Shown here: positions 47,489-57,892 of the stretch, in pieces | Position numbering within the stretch: the first letter of the stretch is position 1 | How the letters are laid out: the number at the start of each line of letters is the position of its first letter | Notes under the pieces: generated by a model | Databases searched by the model: none | What the model was told of the DNA's origin: nothing | The model's input: only the letters and a program-made list of their open reading frames with translations | NCBI GenBank assembly: GCA_026929865.2 | Contig: CM049406.2 | Location: 28,993,001-29,057,000, forward strand | DNA: 64,000 nucleotides | Direction: 5' to 3' | Origin: Hyperoplus lanceolatus | Taxonomy: Eukaryota; Chordata; Actinopteri; Uranoscopiformes; Ammodytidae | Translations under genes and position numbers: made by a program

Positions 47489-48445
47489 ATATTGAAACTG
47501 ATAGGTATATTGGGAGTGACATTTGATGAAAAGGTCAGCCATCAGTTTCATTAATCAATTTTGCCTCTTTTTGTCGCTTGTGACCTGATGCCACTCTTTG
47601 CCGTTCTGACTGTCATGTTTGTATTTCCAAGACTTTGATCTGGTCAAACAGTTTAAAAAAAACTACCACCGGCACCTACGATTCCCAAATCCTAAAGGAT
47701 TGGACACTGATGTCTGCCCCAGGGGATAGAGACCAGATTCACATTCATACCCATATGCCTTTTGTTCTGGTAGACTGATTAGCAGGTCTGAAGCCCGGGA
47801 ACTATATCACCTCTCCAGAGACTTATTACACCTGTAAAATCGGGCTGAATCATGTTTTCACTTACTAACAGTGCTTGTATTAAATTAAAACTGCACTGCA
47901 ACTGATAGCACTTCATACTGCAAACAGTATACAGACCTTTTGTGAGACAGCAGAAAACAATTCCCACCCCTCGTGCCACCGAACTAATATAGAACATGGG
48001 AAACTATGAAAAATTCATATCCAGACTGTGGAAACCAAGAATACTTATACAATAGTCAATGACTGATCTAGCACATTATATAAAATGAATTTTCTTAGTA
48101 CTCACATAACTTTTGTTCTCCACTGATAACCTGATTTATTATATGCCTTTAGTGACACGATTAATTTCAGATTCTGTATGATTTTTTATTAAACAGGTAT
48201 CTGCGGATATGAAGTGGAGTAAAAGAGTGGTGGGTATTCATATTCTCGAAATGCTCTGAGAAATGTCCTATAACGGATGCTGTTACACAAAAATAACTAA
48301 TAGAAAAGTATTTAATTAATTTTCTGACTTATCGACAAACTGTACAACAGCTTTTAGCGCTCCTGTTGTTGCCATAAAATAGTTTTCAGCAATAACAACA
48401 ATACAGAGAAACCCTCAGTTAAATTGGATTTTTAATTCAATTTGA
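47489..48445. other. No recognised feature
   Basis: AT-rich, no element ends or exons recognised. Confidence 0.45.
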
Positions 48446-48466
48446 TTAACACTAGAACCGCCACGG

Positions 48467-48479
48467 GGTCAATTTGACC
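48467..48479. promoter_or_regulatory. Palindrome GGTCAATTTGACC (ERE-like), copy 1
   Basis: Perfect GGTCA-nnn-TGACC inverted repeat, the consensus spacing of an estrogen response element. It is also the centre of a longer hairpin with CCGCCACGG arms at the element's left end. Function is untested. Confidence 0.5.
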
Positions 48480-48645
48480 CGTGGCGGTTTTTCAACTGCC
48501 CATAACTATACTTTTACCAAATATTGAAGCCCCCAACTCATTGACTTTTCCTAAAATTGTGTTGTGATGCTCTCCTTATGGTTAAATAATGTCACAATTA
48601 AACTGGATTAAAAAACAGGCATTTATACCTAGAACCGCCACACTG

Positions 48646-48658
48646 GGTCAATTTGACC
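48646..48658. promoter_or_regulatory. Palindrome GGTCAATTTGACC (ERE-like), copy 2
   Basis: Identical 13-mer next to the inner left CCTAGAACCGCCA motif. Confidence 0.5.
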
Positions 48659-49254
48659 CGAACAGGAAAATGGAATATCTTCGAGCAGGCTGCTAGGCAA
48701 CGGCATTGTTTGGGGTCCGCGATCTGACAACTGTACGTGCAGTCATTCATAAACACTTACAATGAATTAGAGATGACGATAAATACCTAACAACATTATA
48801 GTTACTAAGTGAAATGAGTGATGCCAGTCTGATAGCGAGAGATCAGAACTGAGCGCTGTCTTCCACACACTGCGGCTCGCAGCTCAACTGGCAGACAGCT
48901 GAGTGCTGTCTGTGAGCCGGACAGAGAGCGTCGGAGGGATCCTCCGCCTCAAAACATGTCAACGTGGGGAAAAATTAATGAATAATCAATTAGAGCTTAC
49001 CTAAAAATAAGTTTGCCATGTTACTGTTTATTGTATTTAGGATTTTAGCTCATTTGGACGCTGTTTTGACCTTCTGTTTCTACTATAGGCTACTTGCGAT
49101 ATTATAGCCTATCTACTTTCAGTTTCATTACTGAGTCGCCACGAAACGTGATTAGTGTTCTTAAAGATACTTAGATTATAAAACAAGAGGTCCAAAACAC
49201 AGATGATTATTAAACAAACTAATTTATGACTTTATATCACTCTAGAAATGCACG

Positions 49255-49267
49255 GGTCAATTTGACC
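49255..49267. promoter_or_regulatory. Palindrome GGTCAATTTGACC (ERE-like), copy 3
   Basis: Identical 13-mer next to the inner right TGGCGGTTCTAGG motif. Confidence 0.5.
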
Positions 49268-49316
49268 CGCCTGGCGGTTCTAGGTATAAATAGAATGCTG
49301 GCGGTTCTAGTGTTAA

Positions 49317-49860
49317 CTTGCTATTTATCAAGTATTGTACTACCAACAGCTTAAAATGAAGTCAAGATGGAGGAAAACGTGAATTTATTCATTTATTATT
49401 CATTGGTCTGTAACAGCTCACAAATCTCAGTTTGCCAAATCACATTAGTGTTAGGAGAATCCAGCAGGTGGCCTCAGCTCCCAGGAGCCGCAAATTATGC
49501 AGCAAGATGCATCCAAAAATAGACAGGCATACTGTATATTTGAATATACTCCCTTTTCATGTTAAAAAAACAATATATATATATATATATATAAAATAAT
49601 TGCCTCTCTGGAGTAAAGTGTTACATTATAGCTGATGTAAGATGCATTTAAAAATCTTCAACTATAAAAGGAGGCAGAGACCGTCAGTATAATGAAGTAT
49701 AATTGCTGTTAATTCTGGAATAGGATCTTCTCCCAAGTGAGCCTCGTATTTGTGTGCAATTAAAAAGCATTGTGTAAACAGTGTAGCTTTAATACTGTTG
49801 TTGTTGATCATTGGACCTCATCTTTTAATATCATCTTAATTGTTCACTGGAAACTGAGTC
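49317..49860. other. No recognised feature
   Basis: AT-rich with a short (TA)n run near 49572; nothing else seen. Confidence 0.45.
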
Positions 49861-49862
49861 TG

Positions 49863-49964
<102 letters not shown>

Positions 49965-50750
49965 GGTATCTGATGTATAAACAAATACCTTCTGGTTATT
50001 GTGAGTGAAAAATCAGTCTGGACTGTCATAAAAGTTTCATTACAACAACATTGCAGCATTCACGAGTCGTAGGCCGGTCATATGTCGGTGATTAAGTCAC
50101 TTTTATGCCTGTTTATAAACAACTGTAGGCCTATAGGCTACCGTTCGTCTCTCTCTCTCTCTCTCTCTCCGTCTCTTGTAAATTCTGTCTCCTCCCCTCA
50201 GCCAGGATTCTACATTAAATATATTTAGGAACTACTAGCGCCGAAAGAAAAAAAACACAAAAAAACAAGCAGGCTAAATGACGCACACACAGACAAAGGA
50301 GGAAAAAAGACAGGCATATGCTAGGAAGAGTGAGAGGGGGCGGGTGTCCATTCAGACGATCGCAACTAACAAACAAAAGTGAGACACGAGGAAAATTGAG
50401 AGATAGGCATAATGTTTTGAACCTACATTGTTAATTAGGCACCCACTAAATCAATAATGCACAGACACTGCGAGAATAACATAAGACGTATTCCTACCTT
50501 CATGCTTATTTGCCCGGAGAAGCCCATAACATAGAGCTCTCGGCCCCTTTCCCCTGCTTCTTTCTTTACTCTTTAATCCCGTGCGGGCCGTGTCCGCAAG
50601 ATACAGGTGCAGCTCCGCTATCATCTCACCTCTTTTGCACCGGGTCAAAGGGCAATATAGAAGTGCGATTAATCTGCATTAATTTTTTTAATCGCGTTAA
50701 TTTTTCTGTGATTAATTAATCAAAATTAACGCGTTAATTTGACAGCCCTA
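49965..50750. mobile_element. hAT right-end fragment (TAGGGCTGTC family)
   Basis: Bases ~50660-50750 read inward from CCCTA with AACGCGTTAATTTGACAG, the well-known fish hAT terminus built of TTAA/CGCGTTAA motifs. No left end with a matching duplication was found, so the extent upstream (including a TC run at 50145) is unknown. Confidence 0.5.
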
Positions 50751-50759
50751 ATTTTATTA

Positions 50760-52188
50760 TTTATCTATTTAATCCTTAACTCATATATATATAATTATAT
50801 TAAATATGTTGTGTTTTTTTATGTCTTGGTTTGTATGAGGAGTACAAACAATGTGATGTGCCACCCTGCTGGTATCCTGACCATATTGGAACCACACGGT
50901 TAATGTTTTACACATTATTAAAGGGACAGAATCCCAATATGCCAATTTATTTTGGCTTTCTTCTGTGATGAGTAAAGACAGTGTAGTGAATTTGTGTATG
51001 TCATTGACTTCAGTGGATCGACTGCCTTGTAAACTTTTCTCACAGATTGACTTGTCATGTAATACACTTGATTCCAGATTAAGAAATTGCACAGAGAAAA
51101 TAATTTACCAATCTGACCGAAATTTTGGACGACCATGATAATAGATGTGAACATAAGAAATACTGAGATTCAAACGGCACCTAAATCCCACAGTTGTCTA
51201 GCCTGTCTATCAGTCACACACTCTCAGAAGCTGCAAAAATGATTTATTTTTTTCTCTGACTGTGTGACTTTTCTAGCCTCTCATCCTCACGGTTCTTGGC
51301 TGTTTTGACAGCCGATCCGGGCTGCAGGTCTGCTACCACAGCCGAAGGAGTGAGACTATTTACACTCATTTTCACTTGTCGGAATTCATTTCCTCTGGGG
51401 GCACCAGGGCGCGATACATGAGCCTCAAGGAACTCCTCTAGGTTAAGCCGAAGCTCACTAACTTTAACAGAAACACTTTACACTGACTTGAAGAACGAAC
51501 TTGCCAGCCTGGCAAGAATAAAGCTACAAACATCCCATGATGCAACGCTCTTTGTGGGCAATATTATTTACACCTGAAAAGAAAATCTGATGTGTTTAAT
51601 TGCAGAAAATTATCTAGTCTGTGACTACAATAATCTTTGACTGGGGCCAATATTGTATTTTTAGAATGCTGACTTTGCACCATTTGGCACTCCACATTTT
51701 TAATATGTGGACATCTTCTCCGATCCCAGATACCAAACAAAAAAGATAGAAGAATCGTGTCCAATCAGATTAATCTGTTAATCATACCTATTGTTTGTTT
51801 CTTAAAAACTGCTTCAGTAAATGTCTTTCTATTTAAAGGAGCACTCTGCTGATTTTACACATGAACTTCAGGTTAGAGGAGTCATGAGGAGTATGCAACA
51901 GCCTGTGATGGCAGCTGAATGATATACTTTGTAGCTAACACACCAGGCTTAACATTTTAACATTTGAACTGAGTGTCTGTGGTACAAACTGAAGGTGTGG
52001 AGTTTGATCAATGTGGGAAAAATATTCCCCAGGGAATGTCTGACTAAATATGCTTTTTAGTTGCATTATGGCACTTGAAGGATCCAGCTTTTTTTTGGAG
52101 GTTGACCTCATATAAAGAACTGTAATTTAGCGTATCCTAACTTTTGCTTAGTGCAATTCTACATTGTTGGAATGTATTTTTAAGGTAG
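50760..52188. other. No recognised feature
   Basis: About 1.4 kb of AT-rich sequence with no recognised exon or element end. Confidence 0.45.
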
Positions 52189-53190
52189 TGTCGTGGGTAA
52201 ATGAATCATTGAGAATACGGTTTGGTCTAGATGGTCAGTTTATTATCTCTCTTAACAAGGCAAACAGTTACTCACATATAGCAGGCTCTTGGTTACATGC
52301 GGGGAAGGACAGAGTTCGTTGTGTATCCTTGGGGGGCGTGCAGGGGAAAGAGCCCCGACTACTTCCAAACCTTCTACTTAAGCTCAATATTTGATATCGG
52401 ACGCAGCTGTCGTTCCTTATCACATGTGGTGGCCTTGTAGCCAGGCGAGTTGACTGTTATTGGCTATTTTCCCAGAACATTTGTATCAGGGCACATTTCA
52501 CAACTCTCACCCACTGGCTCTGCTTTCCTGTTTCTGTACACAGAACTATTTTTCATAGACTGTTTATCCTACATATCCTCCTCTCAGGAGTACTTCTCCT
52601 GCAAACAAACGATGTTATGTGAGTCAAACATTCCAAGTTACAATCTTTAACCATTAAAATTTTTTAAACAATTTTTTCTGTATTTATGTCACTGCAAAAG
52701 GATTATACTGGAAACACATCTTACCAGCGCTATTAGTAGCAGCCCTGGTAATACACACTGTGATTATATAATGATTATACTGCTATGACAGACATACTGG
52801 TTTCTTCAGGGTTTTTTAACCCGATTTTCATAAGACCCCCTTGAGGCAATAACCAATGTTGTTTTAGCGTCTTTGGCCTCTCTGTCTATCACAACACATT
52901 TTATCAAACTCACACACTTGAAGCATAAAAATGAATCCGGCTTTAACCTTAGCAATTATGCAAATTCTACATCATAGTGGTCAGGTTACAATAAAATGGT
53001 GTAGCCCCCACTTCTATAATTATAAGCCAACTCTTATGCTTATCCAAATGCCGGCAAAAACACACAATATATCTTGTTCTCCAAGTATTACTTTTTCACT
53101 CAATCAATCTTTTTTTTTTTTTTTTTTTTTAGCAGAGCTCACACAATCTTCTGATGTCAATTACTGTGCAATGCTGATGTTTTACAGACA
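52189..53190 (-). repeat. LTR of the retrovirus-like fossil
   Basis: On the plus strand it begins TGTCGTGGGTAAATG and ends TTACAGACA, giving TGTC/GACA inverted tips. On the minus strand AATAAA lies near the 3' side. It directly abuts a purine-rich tract on the coding strand. Length about 1.0 kb. Only one copy in the window, so no LTR-pair age can be estimated. Confidence 0.55.
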
Positions 53191-53305
53191 TACCCCTCCT
53201 CCTCTTTCTCCCCCCTCAGTCCGATTTTAACAGTCCCATTTTCTTTGTTCTTAGTCAGACTCCAGCCACTTATTTGGCCAATTTACTCACGTGCGGCTCC
53301 TGCAG

Positions 53306-53560
53306 TCACTGATCCAACTTTCTAGACATACCACCGTTCTTTGCCTTCCTCCTCTGGATCCAATCACTGCTTCTGGCATTTCTGAGTCTCTGTTGGCCGG
53401 TTGGCCTTTTCTTCTTGCTTTTTGACAGGTGTTGTTTGGGGCCGTTGTCTCTTCTTTTTGGGGTTTCTTTTTGACAGGTGTTGTTTGGGGCCGTTGTCTC
53501 TTCTGCTTCTTCTTCTCCTCTTCTATTTTTCTCAGATGAGTGACTTGGTAGAACGTTCAC
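53306..53560 (-). CDS. Small basic frame between env-like gene and LTR
   Basis: 84 codons beginning almost exactly where the membrane-anchor frame stops. Very basic: SKSKKKRPTGQQRLRNAR and IQRRKAKNGG. It contains an imperfect internal repeat (TAPNNTCQKETPKRR and a similar NGPKQHLSKSKKKRP) from a ~35-bp DNA duplication near 53424 and 53470. Complex retroviruses carry accessory genes in this position. Whether this one is real is unknown. No known family recognised. Confidence 0.35.
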   Translation of the reverse strand: MNVLPSHSSEKNRRGEEEAEETTAPNNTCQKETPKRRDNGPKQHLSKSKKKRPTGQQRLRNARSSDWIQRRKAKNGGMSRKLDQ

Positions 53561-53961
53561 ACCCTTTCAGCTAGGGCGATATACTCCTCTTCCATTGTTG
53601 TCAGGTCTCCAGTTCCTGGTGTTTCCACTCTGGTGTCTCCTAGAGACTGCCGATTCCAATCTGGAGTGGGATACAAGTCGTGGTCCAAAGGCTTGCGGAC
53701 GGTCATCTGACTTGTCACTCCCTTCACCACCACTGATCTCATGATGGGTATACAACAGCAGCACACCAGACCTCCCAGCACCAGGCAGCAGACTGACACA
53801 ATGCCAATGTACGTCACTGTTGCCTGCCACCCACCGAATCGGGTGTCAAACCAGGCGAATGAATCTTTGCCGAACCACGCATTGGTGGCTGGTGCACTGT
53901 ACCCATCTGTACCAGTCCTTATTCTTTGCCCTTTCATGGAGCCAGTCTTTCTCTTCTTCAC
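53557..53961 (-). CDS. Membrane-anchor frame of the envelope-like gene
   Basis: 134 codons. About residues 48-71 form a strong hydrophobic span (IGIVSVCCLVLGGLVCCCC), preceded by an aromatic-rich stretch (AWFGKDSFAWFDTRFGGW) like the membrane-proximal part of viral envelope proteins. The following tail of about 60 residues ends with EEEYIALAERV, which contains a YxxL/YxxPhi-type sorting motif. It overlaps the end of the long frame at 53846-53961 in another frame. Read as the transmembrane end of the fossil envelope. Family not identified. Confidence 0.5.
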   Translation of the reverse strand: MKKRKTGSMKGQRIRTGTDGYSAPATNAWFGKDSFAWFDTRFGGWQATVTYIGIVSVCCLVLGGLVCCCCIPIMRSVVVKGVTSQMTVRKPLDHDLYPTPDWNRQSLGDTRVETPGTGDLTTMEEEYIALAERV

Positions 53962-56329
53962 TGGTCATCTCATATTCTCCACTGGTTGTCTCCATTGGCT
54001 GACTGACACTGGTTTTGTTTGGTGAAGCCCACACTCCTTGTATGAATTCTCCCAGCTGATTTCCTACCGTCCAGAAGGCGTCTCCCCATCCCGGCTCCTG
54101 CCGGGGGGCGCCTGTTGTTCGCCGGATAATGTCAGGTGCTGGGGTTGGTTGTTGTCGTCTTTTCAGTGGGGAGGGCAGGATCTCGAACGATCCCACTGCC
54201 CCTATCCCTGCCAGGTGTAATCTGGCGTCTCCTTGTCCCGCGTCGTCTTGTCCTGCGTCGTCTGGTCCTGCGTCGTCTTGTTCTCTGCTCATTTTTATTC
54301 TGACTAGGTAGGTGGGTTCTGCCCAACCTGCTTGTCCCCGTTGGCTCATGTATGCTTCCAGCCTTGCGTAGTATGTCATATCGCCTTTCTCTTGGGGTGC
54401 CACTTTTACTTGCAATTTGTCTTCTGTTTTTGCAATGCTCAGGTGACATGTAGCTGCCCCCCACTTATTGGCCGTACCTGTTTTTGTCCAGGTAATTCCA
54501 CATCTCCTTAATTCAGGGGGTTTGTCTTCCACTCTTCCTGTAATGACAACTGCGTTTTCCGTCATTTCATCCAACCACGGCCAGGCTGGTAGTTCACCTT
54601 CCCATATTTCCATGTCTTCAGTTTCCTGCCATGTGGGGGTTGTTCCGTCCCACGGTCCTTGAAACAGCTGTGCACCTTGACACCTTGGTCTGGTGTTTGT
54701 TGTTAGCGGCCATACCATGGCTCTTGGAGCTGAAGGTGCTCTTCTTACCTCCAGATGATATTCTTCTGACATGTCCCACTTTGCAGAGAACTGGACAGAG
54801 GTGCAAAAGTGCATTGGTTTTGTGTGCACTTCAATTTTACATTGTTCGATTCCAATGTCCCTGGCCTCCTGGCCCTTTTCCTTTTCTATTTGGCAGAGCA
54901 CATTTGCACCTTGTTTTACTGACATTGCGAACTCCTCAGAGCTTCTTGGTCCTGGGACCAGAGACACCTTTGTTTGGGAGTCTGCCTCGTTGGTCAGAGA
55001 TCTAACAAACCTGATGTTGTTTGAGAGAGCTGCTTCACCAGGTCCTAGTAAAGGGGATAGTGGGAATATAGATTCTTCGCTAGATCCACTAAGGGGGGGT
55101 GGTGGGAATATAACTTCACACCCTTGCCCCTTGGGTGGCTGCCCCTGTGGTTTTTCCGCGGCTCTGGGCCAGAACCAGCGAGCCTTTTCTGGGTCCATCC
55201 ATTGCATGAGTGGCCTATCCATCATGCATCTTTTCTGGTAGCACTCGAGCTCCATCATGACCGTGTACACTTTTTCCGGAGTATCGTCGTCTGGTAGGCA
55301 TTCTGCCCTTTGTATGGTGGCGTCGATATGCCAGTATCCGGATCCTGATGGGACTTGAATGTTTACTCGGTTCCAGTCTTCATCTGTGCTTTTGCGAACC
55401 GTTCCCTGGACCCTACAGAAGTTGCTTGTAGGCTGCACTTCCATGGCTAGCACGAGCAGGGCCATGATACAGTCTTCTATGATGATGGATCCTTCCGGGT
55501 CTCCATCTATGGAGGGACGATAGCGTGTAGGCTCCTTGTAAAGGGCTCTGAGCTGAATCTTATTGGCTGGCTCGTTGTTGATCATCATACCTGCTTCAGT
55601 CATTTCCAGCGCCTCTAGATGTGCTCGCCTTATCCAGTGTTGCCCTTCTTTTACGAGGGAACACATGTCACTTACACATGCCACTTCAGCGGTCAGTACA
55701 AGGCTTGTTTCTTCTATGGCCGAGCAGAGACCTTTCCTGGCGATTGCCACTGCTGTAATTCCCTGTCCTCCCTTGATCTTCATTGTCCATGTTACATTTT
55801 GTCCTGCGATGCTGACCGCGGTTGTAACTTCAAAGGTTAGGAAGGTCTCAGGCTGGAATTTTGCAGCAGCTACCCAGAGCGCCAGTGAGCAGAGTTCCAT
55901 GCGCTTCTCCATTGATGGCTCTATGGACGTTTCTAGTTCTGCTGCTGTCTCGTATGTTGGCCTTTGTTCCTTAATTTCGGCTTGATCGGTGGTCTCCTGG
56001 ACTAGGGAGCAAGTTTTTTTGTTCCATTGCCCTACCACCTTGATTTTTCCTTCCCATTCGGGGTTCTTTCTGCCGGCGACTTCTCCATCTATGGCTCTGT
56101 GTTCTGCGTAGCACATGTTTTTCCAGCACGCTATTTCTGCGTGCAGAAGGACACGCCTGCCTTGTCCATTGTTTAAGTCCATACATATTGAATCTGGAAG
56201 AGAAACCATTTTCCAGTTGGTACTTGGTTCCATGACGCTGATTCCGGTCCTTCTGCTCCATGTTACATCAAACACACATTGGTTGTAGTATCGCTGCCAG
56301 GGCAAGAACGATGCCATCATTTCTGCCAC
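53846..56329 (-). CDS. Envelope-like ectodomain, 827 uninterrupted codons
   Basis: By far the longest clean frame in the window. The frame stays open back to a splice acceptor near 56385; the first ATG is three codons in. Cysteine-rich, with repeated blocks: LHAEIACWKNMC (residues 62-73), LTAEVACVSDMC (212-223) and MMELECYQKRC (358-368) each close a ~75-100-residue segment with a shared Cys layout. Weaker relatives lie near 470-530 and 590-665. A proline-rich linker follows at 408-430, an acidic DDAGQ-type pentapeptide repeat at 685-703, and a basic PSPLKRRQQP site at 720-729. No classical CX6CC or fusion peptide was recognised, so the envelope reading rests on the LTR, purine tract, splice site and adjacent membrane anchor. 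A repeat-built host receptor is the alternative. Confidence 0.5.
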   Translation of the reverse strand: MAEMMASFLPWQRYYNQCVFDVTWSRRTGISVMEPSTNWKMVSLPDSICMDLNNGQGRRVLLHAEIACWKNMCYAEHRAIDGEVAGRKNPEWEGKIKVVGQWNKKTCSLVQETTDQAEIKEQRPTYETAAELETSIEPSMEKRMELCSLALWVAAAKFQPETFLTFEVTTAVSIAGQNVTWTMKIKGGQGITAVAIARKGLCSAIEETSLVLTAEVACVSDMCSLVKEGQHWIRRAHLEALEMTEAGMMINNEPANKIQLRALYKEPTRYRPSIDGDPEGSIIIEDCIMALLVLAMEVQPTSNFCRVQGTVRKSTDEDWNRVNIQVPSGSGYWHIDATIQRAECLPDDDTPEKVYTVMMELECYQKRCMMDRPLMQWMDPEKARWFWPRAAEKPQGQPPKGQGCEVIFPPPPLSGSSEESIFPLSPLLGPGEAALSNNIRFVRSLTNEADSQTKVSLVPGPRSSEEFAMSVKQGANVLCQIEKEKGQEARDIGIEQCKIEVHTKPMHFCTSVQFSAKWDMSEEYHLEVRRAPSAPRAMVWPLTTNTRPRCQGAQLFQGPWDGTTPTWQETEDMEIWEGELPAWPWLDEMTENAVVITGRVEDKPPELRRCGITWTKTGTANKWGAATCHLSIAKTEDKLQVKVAPQEKGDMTYYARLEAYMSQRGQAGWAEPTYLVRIKMSREQDDAGPDDAGQDDAGQGDARLHLAGIGAVGSFEILPSPLKRRQQPTPAPDIIRRTTGAPRQEPGWGDAFWTVGNQLGEFIQGVWASPNKTSVSQPMETTSGEYEMTSEEEKDWLHERAKNKDWYRWVQCTSHQCVVRQRFIRLV

Positions 56330-56390
56330 ACATTTTAGTATGGCATTTGCATATCTGTCTTTGATGCTTCTCTTCTGCTTATCCTACAGT

Positions 56391-57227
56391 AGTAATCCAA
56401 CCCAATCGTGTTGTCTCTGGTTCAAATTACAGTGAGAACACTCATGAACAGTCTGTTCCATGCCAAGTAGAGGCTTGTTTCCATACAGTGTATGTCCCTT
56501 TCCCTTTGAGGACTTGTCTCTTGTCATCTGAGGCTGAGATGGAGCATGTCACCACGAGAGACGGCACCAGGCCTTATCAGGCAAACATGATATTCTCCTG
56601 GGCTGACATCTCCACAGCAGCTGGAGTGTAAATTATTTAAACATTATTAGTCTGTGTTTCACAGTCACATCAGTTTCCTCATTATTGGCTGAAGAGTGGG
56701 TAGAAAGAATATGTTATACAATGGTAGATAACGCTGCAGTATGAAGTCCTCTGACCTCCTGCTTGGGGAAAAACAGTTGCTAATGTGGGAAAAAATTTAT
56801 TGGGCAGTCCGAGCACACAAGGAAAGAAAAAACACACATGAATTTTTAACTGAATGGAATAAGGCATCTACTCTGACCTCTAGCACAGAAGCAGCTGGAG
56901 TGTAAATTATTGAGTAAAATGAATGTGCCAGCATCCCACTGTCAAGCCTTGCGCTTTCAATAACCATAACCACCATACTATTAAATAGTTCATAAGCTTC
57001 ACCAAACTAACCAGAATGAGAGAAATTTACATATTTTTTCCCAACATGTGCATCATCCATATTTACACATGGGTCTGTATTAGACATGCAGTCTAACTCT
57101 GGGACTCAAACTTATTCAAACAGACAATAGTAATGTAGCCTAGCCCATGGAGTATCCATAATCTCACAGATGGACTTGTTTAAAACATACTCCACTGTCA
57201 TTGGCTTACAATAAGTTACATTTCTAC
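56391..57227. other. No recognised gene; short direct repeat
   Basis: The ~20-mer AGCAGCTGGAGTGTAAATTA occurs at about 56615 and again at about 56887, bracketing 250 bp. No pol-like frame was recognised on the minus strand upstream of the envelope-like gene. Confidence 0.4.
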
Positions 57228-57723
57228 TAGGGCTGTCAAAATTAACGCGTTAACGCAGGGTGATTAATTTCTGGAATTATCGGAGTTAATTTTTTTAACG
57301 CATGTGCAGAATGATCAGCCCCGTACATCCCACCGGCTGTGTACTACAGTCACTCTATAGTTGTGGCTGACCCAGGATCAGTAGCTGAGAACCTCCCCAG
57401 AGCTCACATGATTGGGAGAGGAGCTGACTGTCATTGTGTTGGCTGGCGCTGTTTGTCCGTGCAGCGCACTGCGTGCATTGCACTGTAAAATCACCCGATC
57501 ATGTTTCAAAATAAAACATAATTTCCAACATAATCTAACTTTTAAAAATGCAAGTCATTTCGAGTCATCTGTCCCAAGTCTAAGTCAAGTCTCAAGTCAT
57601 GAAGACCAAGTCAAAGTCAAGTCGAGTCTTTTATCAGTGTTAGTCAAGCAAGTCTCAAGTCCTCAAATTTGCGACTCGAGTCTGACTCGAGTCAAGTCAT
57701 GTGACTCGGGTCCCCCATGTCTG
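57228..57723. mobile_element. Two hAT end fragments back to back
   Basis: 57228 starts TAGGGCTGTCAAAATTAACG, the same family as the right end at 50750. From about 57545 to 57723 the sequence is built of AAGTC/GACTCGAGTC motifs and ends ACTCGGGTCCCCCATGTCTG, another common fish hAT terminus. Neither has a recognisable partner end or target duplication. Confidence 0.5.
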
Positions 57724-57892
57724 GCTTATAGTATTGTTGGAGAGACACCTTTTACACCTTTCATGTCAGACAGGACCAGGCAGAGTGTGATATCCCGTAG
57801 GATGGTGCAGTTGGCGTGACAGAAAGTATGCCCTGGTGTCATGTACTGTATGTGTAATTAAAGCACACTGTGGAGTGCTTCGGGATTTGTCA

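Larger units (their letters stand above)
48450..49312. mobile_element. piggyBac-like non-autonomous element with doubled ends
   Basis: TTAA at 48446-48449 and 49313-49316 bracket CACTAGAACCGCC and its inverse GGCGGTTCTAGTG. A second, inner pair ATTTATACCTAGAACCGCCA (about 48620-48640) and its inverse (about 49270-49292) lies inside, so each end carries the motif twice. Three copies of a GGTCAATTTGACC palindrome sit next to these motifs. No transposase. A partial relative lies at 8612-8824. Confidence 0.82.
52189..56390 (-). mobile_element. Retrovirus-like fossil: LTR plus envelope-like region
   Basis: Minus-strand order: an envelope-like frame (56329 to 53846), a frame with a membrane anchor (53961 to 53557), a small basic frame (53560 to 53306), a polypurine tract (about 53191-53220), then an LTR (53190 to 52189) with TGTC/GACA ends. 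A good splice acceptor (TACTACTGTAG on the minus strand) sits just before the long frame, as used for spliced env messages. No gag, protease, RT, integrase or 5' LTR lies in the window, so only the 3' part is present. What is present looks nearly whole, with at most about one break, hence probably young. Confidence 0.55.

Noticed and set aside
51300-51540. Possible conserved exon-like GC-richer stretch
   Set aside because: No continuous frame or splice borders that fit together.
54631-55985. Plus-strand frames of 124-156 codons
   Set aside because: Antisense shadows of the 827-codon minus-strand frame.
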